DNA from: Rhytidiadelphus loreus
Taxonomy: Eukaryota; Streptophyta; Bryopsida; Hypnales; Hylocomiaceae
Length of the DNA: 64,000 nt
Assembly: GCA_947034895.1 (NCBI GenBank)
Contig: OX344763.1
Coordinates: forward strand, 47,925,025 to 47,989,024
Direction of reading: 5' to 3'
The position numbers were made by a program, and so were the translations under genes. Shown here in pieces: positions 1 to 12,128 of this stretch; the stretch's first letter is position 1; every line of letters begins with the position of its first letter. The notes beneath the pieces are model-generated. The model did not search any database. It was not told the origin of the DNA and was given only the letters and a program-made list of their open reading frames with translations.

Positions 1-987
1 AAAGTTCTTAGTCTGGTATGGAGGAAAGATGGTCACCCTCAGAACTTTCTGGGTGGCCTCCCGGAAGGTAGGTCACGTAGAGATACACCCTCACCCGTCC
101 TTACTACAACGACACTCGGCTATTTTCCGGATCAAGATTTCGTCTACTCCTGAGGTTGGCAGACCTTCCGGTGGTTTGGGAATATTCCACTAGGCGGTTG
201 CCGACTTCCGCACGGAACTACTCTCGAGTTCCGGACTAGCTCCCTGACCACTACCGGATCCCACCGGATCACCGTTCCAGCAATTTAAAGGCACCGCGCA
301 CAGCTCCTCACTTGCAAACTAGACTCAATCGCAAAACAACCACGGATAGTTGGAATCCGGAACTAAAGGACTTACTTCCTAGCTATCGACTGTTCTTGAG
401 GTTGGCAGACCTTCCGATGGTTTGGGAATATTCCACTAGGTGGTTGCCGACTTCCGCACGGAACTACTCTCGAGTTCCGGACTAGCTCCCTGACCACTAC
501 CGGATCCCACCGGATCACCATTCCAGCAATTTAAAGGCACCACGCGCAGCTCCTCAAGTTCAATCTAAACTATTCCGTAGAACACCTTCAGCCGGATCCG
601 GATACCAACCAATCCAGATTCCTACCTTGCACACTCTCCCGGATACACCCACCCACAAGTAATCAAGACGCGATACGCAAGAAAATGATTCCCAAGGTGT
701 TCATTCTTGGGTGCTCAAATTGAATGACACAAAATGGAATGACAGGCCACAAGCCGGCCCGCCCTTAAAAACCAAAACAACACGACAAAAGTGGTCCAAA
801 GAAAAAGCGGCCAACGGCCAACTGAAAATCCGGCCAACGGCCAAGTGACCGTTCCGAGAAAAACGGAAAGTCGTTGACTTCCTAGAAATTCGGAACTACC
901 TAACATTCTGGATCAGCGGGTCCCACATCCAGAAAACCCGCGTCGGAAACAAAATACTAAAACTAACAATCCAACTACGCTACCAAG
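1..987 (-). repeat. 3' domain of TCCGGA-rich element, copy 1
   Basis: Non-coding DNA downstream (on the minus strand) of the copy 1 gene. It is full of the TCCGGA palindrome. It holds a 159-bp near-identical direct repeat (152-310 and 398-556). The same segment, read in the same orientation, recurs at 38170-38340 within the remnant at 37250-38811. Read on the minus strand it shares ordered landmarks (a GTCGTTGTAGTA-like block, then a GTGACCT block) with the 3' domains at 10820-12041, 18655-19950 and 28410-29722. I see no polymerase or integrase domain. The element's left boundary lies outside the window. Confidence 0.6.
152..556. repeat. 159-bp direct duplication with spacer
   Basis: Two 159-bp units (152-310 and 398-556) differ at only a few positions and are separated by 87 bp of unrelated sequence. 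A more diverged single unit is present near 38173-38340. The duplication therefore arose inside the copy 1 lineage of the TCCGGA family. Confidence 0.8.
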
Positions 988-2916
988 TCATTTGCCCTTC
1001 TGGGCATTCGTCGTTGATGTTCCACCCTTCGTAATCCGGATTGCCGCTTTCTGTCGGATCTGCTTCGGTGGGGTGGACTTCGTTGCGGATTGGGTCCTTG
1101 GCGGACCCGGATCCGTCTCCGCATACCCTGACTCGGAAGAAGAGTTCGTTACCACTTCATCTTCTTCCGACTCGAGAACCTCTTCCGGATCACTGGGGAC
1201 CTTCCGCCTGGTGGCCTTCTTCTTCTCCAGATCAATGACCTCAATAGGAGTCGTCGGTGGTGGCCGCGGAGGAGTCTGCTGCTGCATATGGGTGAACTCC
1301 TCTGGATGGGTCCGAGCCGGATTCTGAATCCCAACCGACATCTCCGTTATTGCGGTTACTTCTGCAGAGGAATCCGGAAGGGGTGGAAAGAGATTTACCG
1401 AAGTGTTCCGGGGCATCAAGACCGGATCCGGAATCCTCCTCCCATCCGTAATCTCCTTCTGCACCGAGGATCTTCCGGGTGCTGGTTGGGCCGACGATTG
1501 TGCTCCAAGGTTGAGCTGAGTCGTCTCCACGAACTCCCCTCCGGGTATTTCCGGAAACAACGAGGCGTCCAAATCGCTGAGTGGATCGAAGTGGCCGACC
1601 AATTGGCGCATCTCCTTTAATGCGATCTCGATCCGTGCCTCGAATTCAACCAAGATTTTGACAACCTTGATTCCGGAGATATGACCTTCCCGGGTCATCT
1701 GGTTGTTCCAGAGTGCAAATCTAGTGATGATATCTGCTGGCGGATTGATGAGGTCCCTCAGTTTCCGGACCAGCTCCGTTGCATCCATTGCCCATTTGTT
1801 GGCGGAGTTCATCTCCCTTTCCGCCCAGGTTGCGCGGTTTTGAAGATGATCCCATTCCGCCTCCACTGTCCGGATCCGGCCCTCCAGCAGGCAAACCATC
1901 TCCGGATCCGGTCTGTTGTTGATCGCCTCCACAATCTCCGTCTCGTCCGCTACCTTCAACGTCGTGCAGACCCTCCGGATCAAAGTGGCCATCCAGTCGT
2001 TTGATGCCTTCTGGCTTCGCAACCAAGAGATCGTGGACTCGAATATGTCCAGATCCGGCTCAGTGTTCCGGAATGGAACAAGGTCCGGAAGTTGGCCCTT
2101 TCCCCTTGACTCCGGATCCGTGCTCTTCCGGCGAGAGTCGTGCCTATCCGGCGAGTCGTGCTCTGGTTCCGGCTTCTCTTCCTCTTCTAGCTCATCATCT
2201 GTCGGATCCGGATCCGGGGGAAGACCATACCGCAGTAGGCTATCTCCCTACCGGTAGATGATATCTTCCGGATTGCTAAGTACCTCCTGCTTGTTGTACA
2301 AGTGGAGGAGGTACGAACTGATGGGGCTCGACTTCTTCCCTGCTAGATTTCCGGAAAGCTTCTCCACGATGGAGTGGATAATGAGCCCCCAGCTAACTGG
2401 TCTAGGGGCCGATTTTCCTCTCTCCCCTAAAGCTCCGAAAATCGTATTTGCCAGAGTTACTGTGATCCGGCTGGGCTTTTCCGGATACAGGATGGGGCTA
2501 CGAAACTCTAACAGCCTTTGGTCTCTAGGGTTCCGACAGTCGGACGCGGTTTAACCTTCCTTTGGGTCGGCCGAGTTCCGGAATCTATCCGCCGCGAACT
2601 TCTCCGTCCGGCCAGCCCATCCGGATCCCCTAGTGGACGCGAAGTAGACTCCGGCCCACATTTCTACTATCCAGGACTTTAGACGACCCTTGACGGTTAG
2701 GTAGTATTGATTGGGAGCGCCGTAGACGATCTCGTCTATCATATCCTCGCTCCAGATGTTCCAGGGTCTTTTCAGAAACCCCAGACACCCCATATCTGTC
2801 AGGTTGTCCTCTAGTTGCCGATGGTGTTCCGGATTCTCAGGGATTTCCAGACTAATCATCTGGGCAGTAATCCCTGACTTCCGCTGCACACTAGGTCCTG
2901 CCATCACTACCGACAT
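988..2916 (-). pseudogene. TCCGGA-element protein, copy 1 (near-intact)
   Basis: One reading frame of about 640 codons runs from ATG at 2916 to the stop at 988, broken only by TAA at 2551-2553 and TAG at 2248-2250. The N-terminal third (residues ~15-210) resembles the plant 'putative transposon protein' fold seen in gag-like ORFs, with blocks such as LYPEKP and SPISSYLLHLY. Residues ~300-420 are charged and likely coiled coil (motif RPDPEM). The tail is Pro/Ser-rich, then acidic, then Lys-rich. Copies A, D, E and B encode homologues, so this is a real TE protein. I see no zinc knuckle, protease, RT or integrase, so the element is presumably non-autonomous. The TAG at 2248 is also present in copy D at the equivalent codon. 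Family assignment is inference; the frame and its homologues are seen directly. Confidence 0.7.
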
Positions 2917-3460
2917 GTTCCGTCCTCACTTCCGCTAATCTTCTGTCACCAGTTCCGCTAATTTTCCGCTAACTGGTTCCGCTAATCTTCCGTCGTACTT
3001 TTCGGTGCGATTAGCACCAGCCTCCCCTTCTCTCCCTAACGCGTTCCTATCTCACCACACTTTCACTCACTAAGCGCCATCGCGATAATCACGCGGAGAA
3101 AGAGAAAGAATGGAGGAGACAACGGGGGTTAAGTAGTTGTTGGCCTGCCGTTCCCGTAAGTTCCCTAGCCGGACTAGGCTCTAGGGCCTACTCGGCCGGA
3201 ACTTTCCGGTTTCCGGATTAGGGTTAGGGTTTCCGGATAGGGTTTCCGGATCCGACTGTAACCCTAATTACAGTTTAAGGTTTTCCGTAAAGGCTCTAAT
3301 TCCTATTTCTGGTTTTGGGCTTCCTATTCCCTACCTATTATGGAAAATTTGAAAATTTCTACTTTATATAATTACTATTATCTATTATTTCTGTTTATCT
3401 AAATGTTGCGTACTTCCACACACTCCTTGTAATCCGCGTGAGACGTATGTTGTGTTCAAT
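2917..3460 (-). promoter_or_regulatory. 5' region of copy 1 with TTCCGCTAA repeats
   Basis: This lies upstream of the copy 1 start. Near 2930-2995 the short motif TTCCGCTAA (or TTCCGCTAAC) recurs four times. At 3195-3255 there are GGGTTTCCGGAT-type repeats mixed with TTAGGG-like runs. I see no convincing TATA box at a defined distance from the start. The outer boundary of the element is not resolved. Confidence 0.35.
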
Positions 3461-3494
3461 TGCAAAATCGAATATTGCTAAAAAAAATCCAACA

Positions 3495-3902
3495 TCACTT
3501 CATGCAATTTTCGTGTTGCACCCTTGCTTGGCCACTTCTTTGGATTTGTAGCCTTGTGCCTCTTTTGTTTTTTTTTCCCTTCAAAGACTCTCTACCCCCC
3601 ACAGCAGCTCTAGCCCCTTCTACAGCTACGGACCCTTCTGCAACTATGGCCTCCGAAACGAGCTCTAGTGATTCCGCATCCAGGTCCATAATCGGTGCAT
3701 CTCCAACACCTATCCACCAATCATCAACCTTTCTCTTCGAGAAATTGCGACCAACCATCGTGACAGTATTAAGTAACAAATAATCAAAATGAAAGGAATT
3801 AGGAATTCGGCTTCCACAAAGTGAAAAACCGCCCCCCTTATTCTTCAAACCAGCCTCTACCCAAGCACCCGCGCTCCCAAGCAAGGATTGCAACCAATCC
3901 AA
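3495..3902 (-). CDS. Unrecognised 135-codon open frame
   Basis: An open frame on the minus strand of 135 codons. Its middle part has balanced composition (Asp/Glu/Val/Ala-rich with a WWIG motif), while both ends run into low-complexity or basic sequence, so it may be one exon of something larger or chance. It sits between the copy 1 element and a minisatellite. I recognise no domain, and no homologue of it occurs elsewhere in the window. Confidence 0.2.
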   Translation of the reverse strand: MDWLQSLLGSAGAWVEAGLKNKGGGFSLCGSRIPNSFHFDYLLLNTVTMVGRNFSKRKVDDWWIGVGDAPIMDLDAESLELVSEAIVAEGSVAVEGARAAVGGRESLKGKKNKRGTRLQIQRSGQARVQHENCMK

Positions 3903-3984
3903 GACAAGAGAGCATTGTCAGAGCAAGAGAGACTATGGCAAAATTTCAACAAAAACACACTTATATATATACATACATACGTCG

Positions 3985-4420
3985 ACGGAGAGGCCGTCGA
4001 GAGGACGGACAGAGCATCTAGTGCCGGCCAGGGCGTCCAGAGGACGGGAAGGCCGTCTAGGGGGCCAAGCCGTCCAGCCCGCAGATTGGCCATCGAGAGG
4101 ACGGGAAGGTCGTCTAGGGGGGAAGGTCGTCCAGCCTGTGGACTAGCCATCGAGAGGACGGGAAGGTCATCCAGGGGGGAAGGTCGTCCAGCCTGTGGAC
4201 TGGCCGTCCAAAGGATGAGAAGGCCGTCCAAGGGGCCAGGTTGTCCAACCCGTGGACTGGACGGCGAGAGGACGGGAAGGCCATCCAGCCTACGGACTAG
4301 CCATCTAGAGGGCCAGGCCATCCAGCCCGCGGACTGGACGGCGAGAGGACGGGAAGGCCGTCGAGAGGGCGGGAAGGTTGTCGAGCGGGCGGGAAGGTCG
4401 TCAAGCGGGCCGTTCAAAAC
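3985..4420. repeat. GC-rich minisatellite (GAGAGGACGGGAAGG units)
   Basis: Degenerate tandem repeats based on GAGAGGACGGGAAGG and CGTCCAGCC, with a locally clear 57-bp period (units at 4090 and 4147). Because the repeats lack stops, long frames open on both strands. I treat those as artefacts. Confidence 0.75.
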
Positions 4421-4439
4421 AGTGCTAGCCGAGTGTAAT

Positions 4440-6650
4440 TCATTTCTAATCCTTGTTCGGAGAATTTTTCATTTATGTGTTTTGGCACTCTCGGACTTTT
4501 CAGGATAGGTGTCCTTCTTCTCAATCGAGCATTAGTCTACGGTGGTGGGTAGTTTAGGAGTGCTAACTTAATATTCACATTTATTTCAATTAGAGGACAA
4601 ATAAATACCAATAATGACATTCAAATGCTCAAAACGAGGTTTACTTATTTAGAATGGAATTCTATTTAGTTGCACGTAAATTAAGGGAGAAACATAGAAA
4701 AAATCACAGAAGGTCAAATTGAAAACTTCTTAATTTCGGTCCTAGAATGTTCTATTTTGATGTTCATATTAACATTTGATTCATTCTAATTGCACCCATT
4801 TTCACGAAAGTTGTGGGCATTGGGCAATGTTTATGTTACAGCAATCAAAGAATCTCCTAACCCCTAAAATAATTTGTATTTTGTAGGGCTCAAATTTGAA
4901 TTCAAATGAATTTTATCAATTATACGTAGAACAATTTCACCTTTGGGATTATTGTATTTTGATTCCATCTTTCCCTGCATGTAAGTGCACTTGACAATTT
5001 AGTGTTTTGTTGAATTTTAAACCCTGCCTATACTAGTATATCGAACTCAAAGTCTCAAACGTACAAACATTCAATAACTTACTAAGCCCGGATCAAATAT
5101 ACAAAATCCAAGACAAAAATCATCCTCTAAATGCTCCAGTTAAAGGTAGTAAGATTAATTTTGAAATGGTTAATTATGGAATAAGTGAAAGACCTCCTAA
5201 ACAACATATGTCATATGCATATCATTGATTCATGTAAAACATTGTTTCTTCTTTCCATTCATACATTACATAAAAAAAAATGTAGCCCTATACATCTATA
5301 CTTAAGAATGTTTTACCTTTTAAAGATATTGTTATGCCATTTTTTGGTATCTTCAATATGTTTTATAAAACTTTGAATTTAATTTATCAATCTATTTTTT
5401 TCCAATTCAAAGACTACATTTCAATCGAGTTATGCACTTGTGATGCCAACTAAAAAAATGAAGGACATATTCTGTAGTTTCCGATCCAACTTAGGTTTTG
5501 AAGTAAATCCTATACCCTAAACCCTAAACCCTAAATCCTCTTCACTGTTGCAATTTTTAGACTATTTGATGTTCAAGTTTATGTAACTCTAGCAAATAAG
5601 AAAGGATTGGGGTAAGATAAAGGAAAAAAAGGGACGAATGGATTCTAATGTTCTATGTAGTCTTCCAGAAAAAGAAAAACTCTAAAACAGTAACATATGG
5701 CATTTGCCTTTTATTTTTTTTCTCAAAATCGAAATGCAACATGGAGTACATGAACTTGACATTTTTGTGGTCTCTATATTTTTTTTATAGCTTCTAAATT
5801 ATAATGCAACTAGTGGTGAATTACTATAGTTTTTCTTATGGATTGATTATTAATTGCTTATGTAGTACCATATATTAGCCACTAAACTCACTAAAGTCCC
5901 AAGGCCTCTTTTCCATTCTAAACCACTCTAAATTGCCATTTCTATAGCAAAGATAAAAAAAAAAAATGAATGTGTTTAGGCCTTATGGCATATTTAAGTA
6001 CTTCCGGACTTTCAAGGTAAATTCGGACTATGTGATGGTACTAATTGTTGTGAGTTTCTTAGATATTCTAAAAAAGAGTTAGGCATTATTACATATTCAC
6101 ATATAAAAGACATGCTTAAAGAACATGAATAGTAGCAATACTCCCATTTTGCATTAATTTGGTTGTACTAAGTGACATGAATCGTTGAATCATTGGGAGA
6201 TCCCTTGATCTAGAGCATCACCACAAATATAGATTTTTCATTGTTCTAATAAGTCAATGAGTTGGGGATGAATTCGAGTCAAATATTTTCAGGGTATCCA
6301 ATTGGATTTGCATGTGAAATTATAGATTTAGAGATGTTCCGATGTAGTCATGATAATTACAGAAATTTTCATATAAAATGACAAGGCCAATGCATGCACA
6401 TAGATCTGGTAAGGTAGAAGTCAATTTGAACGTAGTGACATGAATCATGGGGAGATCAGGAGATCCCTTGAGACAACACTTAACATTACAAGAGAAAGTA
6501 GAAAATGAAAAGACAAGTACAATTACTAACTATTGGTACATTGGAATCAAAATTGAATGTAAACAAAAGATGGGTTCACCATCTTTTATTTCCCTTGGTA
6601 GTGAAATAAACAAATAGGTTCCATTGAAATGAAGGAGAGGCATTGCTTGC
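4440..6650. other. AT-rich DNA without a recognisable gene
   Basis: No open frame here has homologues in the window or recognisable motifs. The short frame near 5185-5376 is Leu/Ile/His-rich and looks like chance in AT-rich DNA. The only structured item is the short telomere-like run at 5515-5535. Confidence 0.6.
5515..5535. repeat. Interstitial plant-type telomeric repeat
   Basis: Three tandem CCCTAAA units, the Arabidopsis-type plant telomere repeat, embedded in AT-rich DNA. Degenerate TTTAGGG-like runs also occur near 26100-26125 and 3220-3240. Confidence 0.7.
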
Positions 6651-6732
6651 AATATTCAGACTACTCTACATCACGAAAGCATTCCCCCTTAACGATGAAC
6701 TTCGGCCCCACATAATAGGGACGTTGCAAACT

Positions 6733-7149
6733 TCAAGGATCTACATCATCCTTTACCCATAAGGAAGGGCCTACTGCGCGTGGACGTTTCCAGTTCGAAG
6801 GGTCTAACTGAAGCATTTCAACTTTTTGATTCCAAAGAAGCTTGCGTAGACGAGGACAACGTAGAAAATTCTTCAGCATGTCACCACGATTTGGATAGGG
6901 GTCGTTCTTGTCAAGTTTGTTAACACCGGTGGTATAAATAATCCTCTTCAGAATCTCCCGCAGAAAAATACGTCGCAGAAGCTCGTTCAAAGTCGAAAGC
7001 TGCATGCAGGACCAGAAGCCTATGTGACAAGTTCGAACAAGATAACGGAAGAGGTCGTGGAAGCCAGGCGCTATGTCGATACACCTAGGCAGATCCGCAG
7101 CATATCCCTCAATGCACAGATCACCTGTTAGTACAACAAGAGTTGCGTC
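6733..7149 (-). pseudogene. FCP1-like phosphatase domain fragment
   Basis: A minus-strand exon beginning after a consensus acceptor (TTTTGGCAG at 7158-7150) and open to TAG at 6733. It shows the order expected for the first half of an FCP1/NIF domain: a beta strand VVL, then PGFHDLFRYL, then HIGFWSCM, which parallels the family's PG..EFL...L and V.VWSS blocks. The catalytic DxDx(T/V) block is degenerate here (VLTGDLC). The last ~40 codons do not look like FCP1. It lies downstream of, and on the same strand as, the FCP1-like frame at 7800-8414, so the two may be parts of one gene. It is likely inactive. Domain homology is inferred from motif order only. Confidence 0.5.
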
Positions 7150-7799
7150 CTGCCAAAACCAAAATGATCACACTATCAAGACGAAATGAAATACAAAAGA
7201 GGGCCACCAATGATCCAAAGATCACACGATCCTTCTGAACAAAGACTACGGGTTCAAGAAAAGACTCAGTATACTTCATGACTAGGTTAGAATTTCCCAA
7301 TTTGAAAGTGGTGCATGTTAATCAACAGAATAGAGTACATAGGATGAATGGTACACAGTAACTGGTAAATTGTACAAGCATAGTAAGAACTTCACTGTTC
7401 ATATCCTAGTACATAAACAATTCTGAGGGACATTTAACGGAAGCAAAATTTGAATTTTCAAAGAAAGTTTAGCCATTGCCTTTCACATTTCGCTTCAATT
7501 TTATCATTCCTATTCTAAGAGACATTCTCCATGTAAGATATACTAGTAAATTTATATTATACAGTAATTACAATGTGCATTTATAGTAATTACAAAAAGT
7601 TCAAACATACGAAACTGTCTGCTAATTGTCCACGGGTATATAAACGCCGGAGAGAGTGTCGTGATATCCCTGGATAAAGATTCCACCGAAAGAAAGAACC
7701 CCTAAACAGCCCCCTTCAAAATACTATGCGCCAAGCTCGACTATTCGACCTTTGGTCTCCGACCACGGTGAAGCGGATGGGCCCGGATATACTACAGGA

Positions 7800-8414
7800 C
7801 AAGTAGGTGTGAATTAAACAGTCCACGTGTCAAGGGGCAAGAACCCGTAGCAAGTACTAGTCTCTAGTGTCACCCGACCATGACGGGGGAAAGACAGTGT
7901 TGTAACCGTTGTTCAAGAGGTTCTTCAGTGGACTATCATCAATAAGAAGAATGTTCTTCACCGTGTACAATTCCTATTGGTTTTGGAAGGTTGTCAAATC
8001 CTTCAGAAAGTAAGGCATCTCTGGATTCCTACGGTCTCTATACGTAGACATTACACAGTCATCATGTAAAAGAACAGGGACGTCCTTTGCTTTGAAGGAT
8101 GTGGAATGCAACAGCTGGTCCAAGGTGAACCCGACATTATTCTTTCCCATAGCACTCCTGAATGCGACATTTGCTTGTCTACGGAGCCAATCAAGGAATG
8201 CCGTCGAATCTGGTCGCAGATCAAACCCCTGTCTATTAAGATCATTGACTGTCCTATGAAGGAGAACTCCATTTAGATTTAGGATAACAAAATATCGCCG
8301 GCGAGGTACATTATTCAACAAACTCTTCACCGGTCGTTGTAAAGTAGTTCCTTCACGATTTGCAGAAGACAATGAAAGAAGGAAGTTAAAGATGAGTTCA
8401 TAATCTGAAACCAT
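7800..8414 (-). pseudogene. FCP1/NIF-like pseudo-phosphatase
   Basis: The frame from ATG 8414 contains most FCP1-domain landmarks in order: YFVILNLNGVLL near 8300, RPDSTAFLDWL, VAFRSAM (the VWSS block), LLHDDC, then, across a TAG at 7974-7976, ILLIDDSPLKN and a VFPPSW strand. In this family the first Asp of DxDx(T/V) is the phospho-acceptor; here it is Asn (NLNG), while the later DD of IDDSP is kept. Trp of the WSS block is Arg. The protein would therefore be inactive as a phosphatase even without the two TAG stops. A second FCP1-like fragment follows on the same strand. Confidence 0.6.
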
Positions 8415-8998
8415 GCATGACCATTCATAGAATAGAACTAGTATCTCATCGGAAGCACCTGTGTCGCAACTGGAATTTTGATTTTTTTTATAGAAGTCAA
8501 GATTTTAGGTCCTAATCCGGAAAGAACTGATCCGGATGAGCTTAAAGAATAGGAAATTGTTTGAACTTAGAATAGTTGGAAGAGTAAACCAACTGCCAAC
8601 CGGAATCAGAATGGAAGCCGAAAAATCTTCTAGTTCCGAACTAAGACCAGAGGACCGGAAAGCCGAAAGGGAAGTTAGGATTACTTTTCAGGGTTTATAA
8701 ACCCTGACTTAGGGTTTTGGGGGCTCATTTTCACTTAAGCGCTCCAACTCTCAGTTTTCTAACTCTCTCTCTCTCTCTCCCTCCAGCTCTCAGTTTTTTT
8801 TTGTTTTCTCTTTGAGTGTTTGAGGAAGCCTTTTGCACTTAGGCATTGTGAGATTGGAGGAAGCGCTGAGCTGAGGGAGGGCGCGCGGATTGACCTTGAG
8901 GCACGAGAAGAAGAAAGACACTAAACCGGGTTTTCAGGTGGGATACGAGACGTGCGACTAGAAGAGAGAAAGTGAGGTAGAATCAGAAGGGCGGACGG

Positions 8999-10817
8999 AT
9001 GCCTAAACATAGCAGCGCTGCCACCAAACACAATGCGCCTCAAGTGGAAGTGAAACTGAGGGGGGTGGCGCTTGTAGAACCAAAATCAGATCGGGAGAAG
9101 GCAGATCTGATGGACGATTTGACAGCCATGGGCTGTGAGGGACTTTGTGGAAAGTCGTGGGGTTTCAAGAACGAAAAGATGATCCGAGAGTTGCAGGTGG
9201 GCGCTCCGAATCAATTTGCAGGAACCATCCATGCAGCGCCAGAAAAGTGGACGGAGGAAATCTGGTGGGAAGTATACAATTTCCGGGCAGGAGGGACATC
9301 CAAGGCGAAATCCCGGGATAACTATGTGAAGGGGCTATTTTCTCAAGGAGCAGATTCCAAGGACGAGTTCGCTGTGGCCGATTGCATCAACTTGTAGCAT
9401 CAGTGCCTCCTAGAATTTTTGCTCCCCATACTTTATCCGGAGAAGCCCACAATATTGACCCACTTGGTGGGCAATACCATCTTTGGGGCACTGAGTGGAG
9501 AAATGAGAGTAGATTGGGCCAAGTACATGTGTCTACTGGTGGCCGGACTCTACGCCAACACCAAGAAGAGCAGAGGAACTCCACTCTGCCTCTACCTCTT
9601 CCATCTCTACCGGAAGCAGGGACTCCTCACAACAGGTGAGGAGAGTGAATGGAGGGTCCAGACGGCTCTCTCAAAATTCGGAGCGTCGGATGACGAGAGC
9701 TCCGAAACAGAACCAGATAGTACCCTGCCAACAAGGACGCCCAAGGAGAATATGAGGAACTGGTAGGAGGAAGGCAAAGAAGACGATGAGGTACCCCTTG
9801 TGAACTGGAAACGGCTCAAAACAACGGTGGGTAACCGGGGGTCTTCGGTTGGACAGAAGACGGGTGAAAAGCCATCTCAGGCGGAAGTGAAAGGGATGTC
9901 CACTCGGACCAAGACAAGTCCGGATAAGGTTCAACCGACTAAAACCGGACCAATCATCCAAGACTAGACCCCAGAAAGCGGAAAAGGGAAAAGCCGAAGC
10001 TTCCGGATCTAGTGATACCGGAATGAATCAACTTTTTGGGAAGTTGATTTACATTATGGGGGAGATCCAGTCCCGTTGCGTGATCAGGTAGACCACACTT
10101 GCTTTGGTGGCCGGCTTGGTGGGAGGGAAGATTGATAGTTCACTTCCGGAAACGGTAGCGAACTGTATCAATAACCCGGACGAGGACCGGGAGAAGGAGG
10201 AAAGGTTTCTTAAGCAAACCATAACCCTTTGGGAGATGGACGAATTGATACTCAAGCTGAGAGGCGAGAATCAACTCTTGAAGAGGGACCGGGATGTCAT
10301 CTTGGAGGAAGTGAAAGCTGCCCGGATCCTATAGGAGGACACCCGGACGGCCATCAACTTGATGACCTCCGTGGTGGCGGCGTCCGGAGACGTGATGGCC
10401 AAGGCGAAGTTGTTTGAAGAAGGCGTGCATAGAGAGAAGAAAATCTCCGGAGAGAGGGTAGCACGGATTCTTGCAGAGTTTTCTAGTCAGATGGAGTCTT
10501 CGCTGGAATTTCGAAAGGCAGCCAAGATGATTGATGATAGCAGTAAAAGACTTCATCTACATCATCCGGTTTCCTTGTCCGGAATCTCCTTCCCGAGTCT
10601 ATGTGGGGACTCAGATGTGCAGGAGGTACCCAAGCCGGGATCTCCAAGTTCAAACTAGAAGACCCCTGCACTAGCAACACCAGTACCCGCTTCAGCTACA
10701 GCAGAAATTAGAGAACCATCTACTCCAGTTCCGGAACGTGTTCCAGAAGGGGGAGATAAAGAAGGAAGCCTCAATAAAAGTACTGAGCAACTTACACTAG
10801 AGAGTGGTGGGCCTTAG
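8999..10817 (+). pseudogene. TCCGGA-element protein, copy A
   Basis: Homologue of the copy 1 protein. It opens at ATG 8999; the N-terminal block DLMDDLTAMGCEGL parallels DNLTDMGCLGF in copy 1, and LYPEKP is conserved. Frame 1 is interrupted by TAG at 9395 and 9764; a frameshift in 9900-9990 moves it to a frame open to 10817 except for TAG at 10089, 10332 and 10656. No TAA or TGA interrupts either frame. The C-terminal half is strongly helical and charged (EDREKEERFLKQT, ISGERVARILAEF), as in copy 1. The predicted product is a coiled-coil gag-like protein of about 600 residues. Function is unknown. Confidence 0.65.
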
Positions 10818-12041
10818 GAATTTTAGTAGATAGGATGTATATTTTTAGGACAATTTTGTAAGGTACAGTTTTGTAGCATAAAATCCGGGAAGATTAGATC
10901 CTATAATCTCGGCCGGAAACAGTGCCGGATTCTTAGGACTTTTCCTTTTTTTTGTATGAACTCAAACTTTGTATATAAATAGGTCTCTCAATTGAGACTA
11001 GGAAGGGAATTTCTATCATACTGTCTATGTATTGTGCATTTTTCTGTTGTTCTTTTGCCTTCCCAAGTTCCCATGCTTTGGCCGGGTGAGTGAGTGAGGA
11101 ATTGAATGCTGGTGAGTGGACTTTGAGAGAGTTTTCTTCCCCTTGGTGTTTTTTTTGTACTTGTTAGTATATGTGAAAAGGTTGTAAGTGTTGGGAGTGA
11201 GTCATTGCACCTCAGTGGGATTTGGATTTGGTATTCCGGATGAGGTAGCCATTGTTAAGCTAGGCAATTGGGGAGGGATTTCTTGACTGTGCTAGAGTGA
11301 CCGGATGGGAGATCTAGTTAGCGTCTGATCCTTGAGAGGTCTCATTAACTTAGAAAGTAAACGGAAAGGATACCGGATTCTACTAGCACGGGCAAATATA
11401 CTCGTAGTCACCTTAGCTTCACACGGATTGCAGGAAATGCCAAGGTCGTTGTAGTATGATAAGGGTCGTATGGGGGGGTTTTGTGTGACCTCTGGTCGGA
11501 TTCATTTTCCGGTCATTGTGAGAAGCCAAACTGGACTCTAGTTAGATAGGAGAGCAGGTAGAATAGAGTGAACTCTTCCATCACTTTAAAAGATCCGGAA
11601 GGTGTGATGAGTCGGCCACTCTCAAAAATCAATTAGCAGATCCCTCTGATGAGTCAACAAAGGTTAAATTAAACCGGTAAATAGTAAAGAAGACGGATAC
11701 CAATAAGAGGAGGGAATCCGGTCTTAAGGAGTAAACCCGGGGTTATCTAGAAAGTTCGGGTGGTTTTGATGATTTTGATGCGAAAGTATCCGAATTGTAG
11801 TTAGGATCTGAGAAACGAAGATTCCGGATACTCCACATTGATATAGGAAGGATTTCCGGGTTAAAAATAGCTATATCCGAAAAGGAAAATCCTTGAAGAA
11901 ACTGACTATCGTCCTCTAAGTCCCTAATAAACTTTAAACACTTCACAGAATCTTGTGGGTTCGATCTTTAGAGTCACTTTGTATGCTTTAAAGTGGTTTT
12001 TGTGAGCATAATAGGGAATTTACTTACCTTGTGCTGCGACA
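10818..12041 (+). promoter_or_regulatory. 3' domain of copy A with internal TATA box
   Basis: Non-coding. It contains GTATATAAATAG near 10971, and ordered blocks shared with copies E, B and copy 1: CGTTGTAGTATGA, TGTGTGACCT, CCCTCTGATG and finally TTGTGCTGCGACA. A TATA box inside a 3' domain is typical of an LTR, but no matching 5' repeat is present. Confidence 0.4.
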
Positions 12042-12128
12042 GGATTGAAGCGCAAGCTTCCATATCCTAAAGTAACTATCAAGGACATTACATCAGTCCT
12101 TGAAAGTTGCTACACAACTAAGGAGTGA

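Larger units (their letters stand above)
8462..12041 (+). mobile_element. TCCGGA-rich element, copy A (complete-looking)
   Basis: The copy begins TGTCGCAAC and ends TGCTGCGACA, so its ends form a 7-bp inverted repeat (TGTCGCA/TGCGACA). Copy B begins and ends with nearly the same bases (27454 and 29722), which supports these boundaries. Internally it has a TATA-containing leader (GTTTATAAACC near 8692), one gene (8999-10817), then a ~1.2-kb 3' domain with a second TATA box (GTATATAAATAG near 10971). I see no target-site duplication and no copy of the first 500 bp at the 3' end, so I cannot call it a standard LTR element. There is no pol gene. Superfamily is undecided. Confidence 0.55.

Noticed and set aside
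1041..2261. Plus-strand frames across the copy 1 gene
   Set aside because: The minus-strand frame has homologues in copies A, D, E and B; the plus-strand frames are antisense shadows without homologues.
3857..4508. Open frames of 186 and 206 codons on opposite strands
   Set aside because: Both arise from a GC-rich minisatellite lacking stops; overlapping frames on both strands with Pro/Arg/Gly-rich repeats are an artefact.
5185..5376. 63-codon frame in AT-rich DNA
   Set aside because: Leu/Ile/His-rich, no homologue, no splice or promoter context.
8999..10817. Reassignment of TAG to a sense codon
   Set aside because: TAG dominates the interruptions, but genes in the window also end at TAG and some TAA/TGA and frameshifts occur. 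Methylation-driven decay of CAG explains the pattern without a code change.
8462..12041. Copy A as a standard LTR retrotransposon
   Set aside because: The TG...CA ends and a TATA box in the 3' domain are suggestive, but there are no paired LTRs, no primer-binding site after either end, no pol and no clear target duplication.
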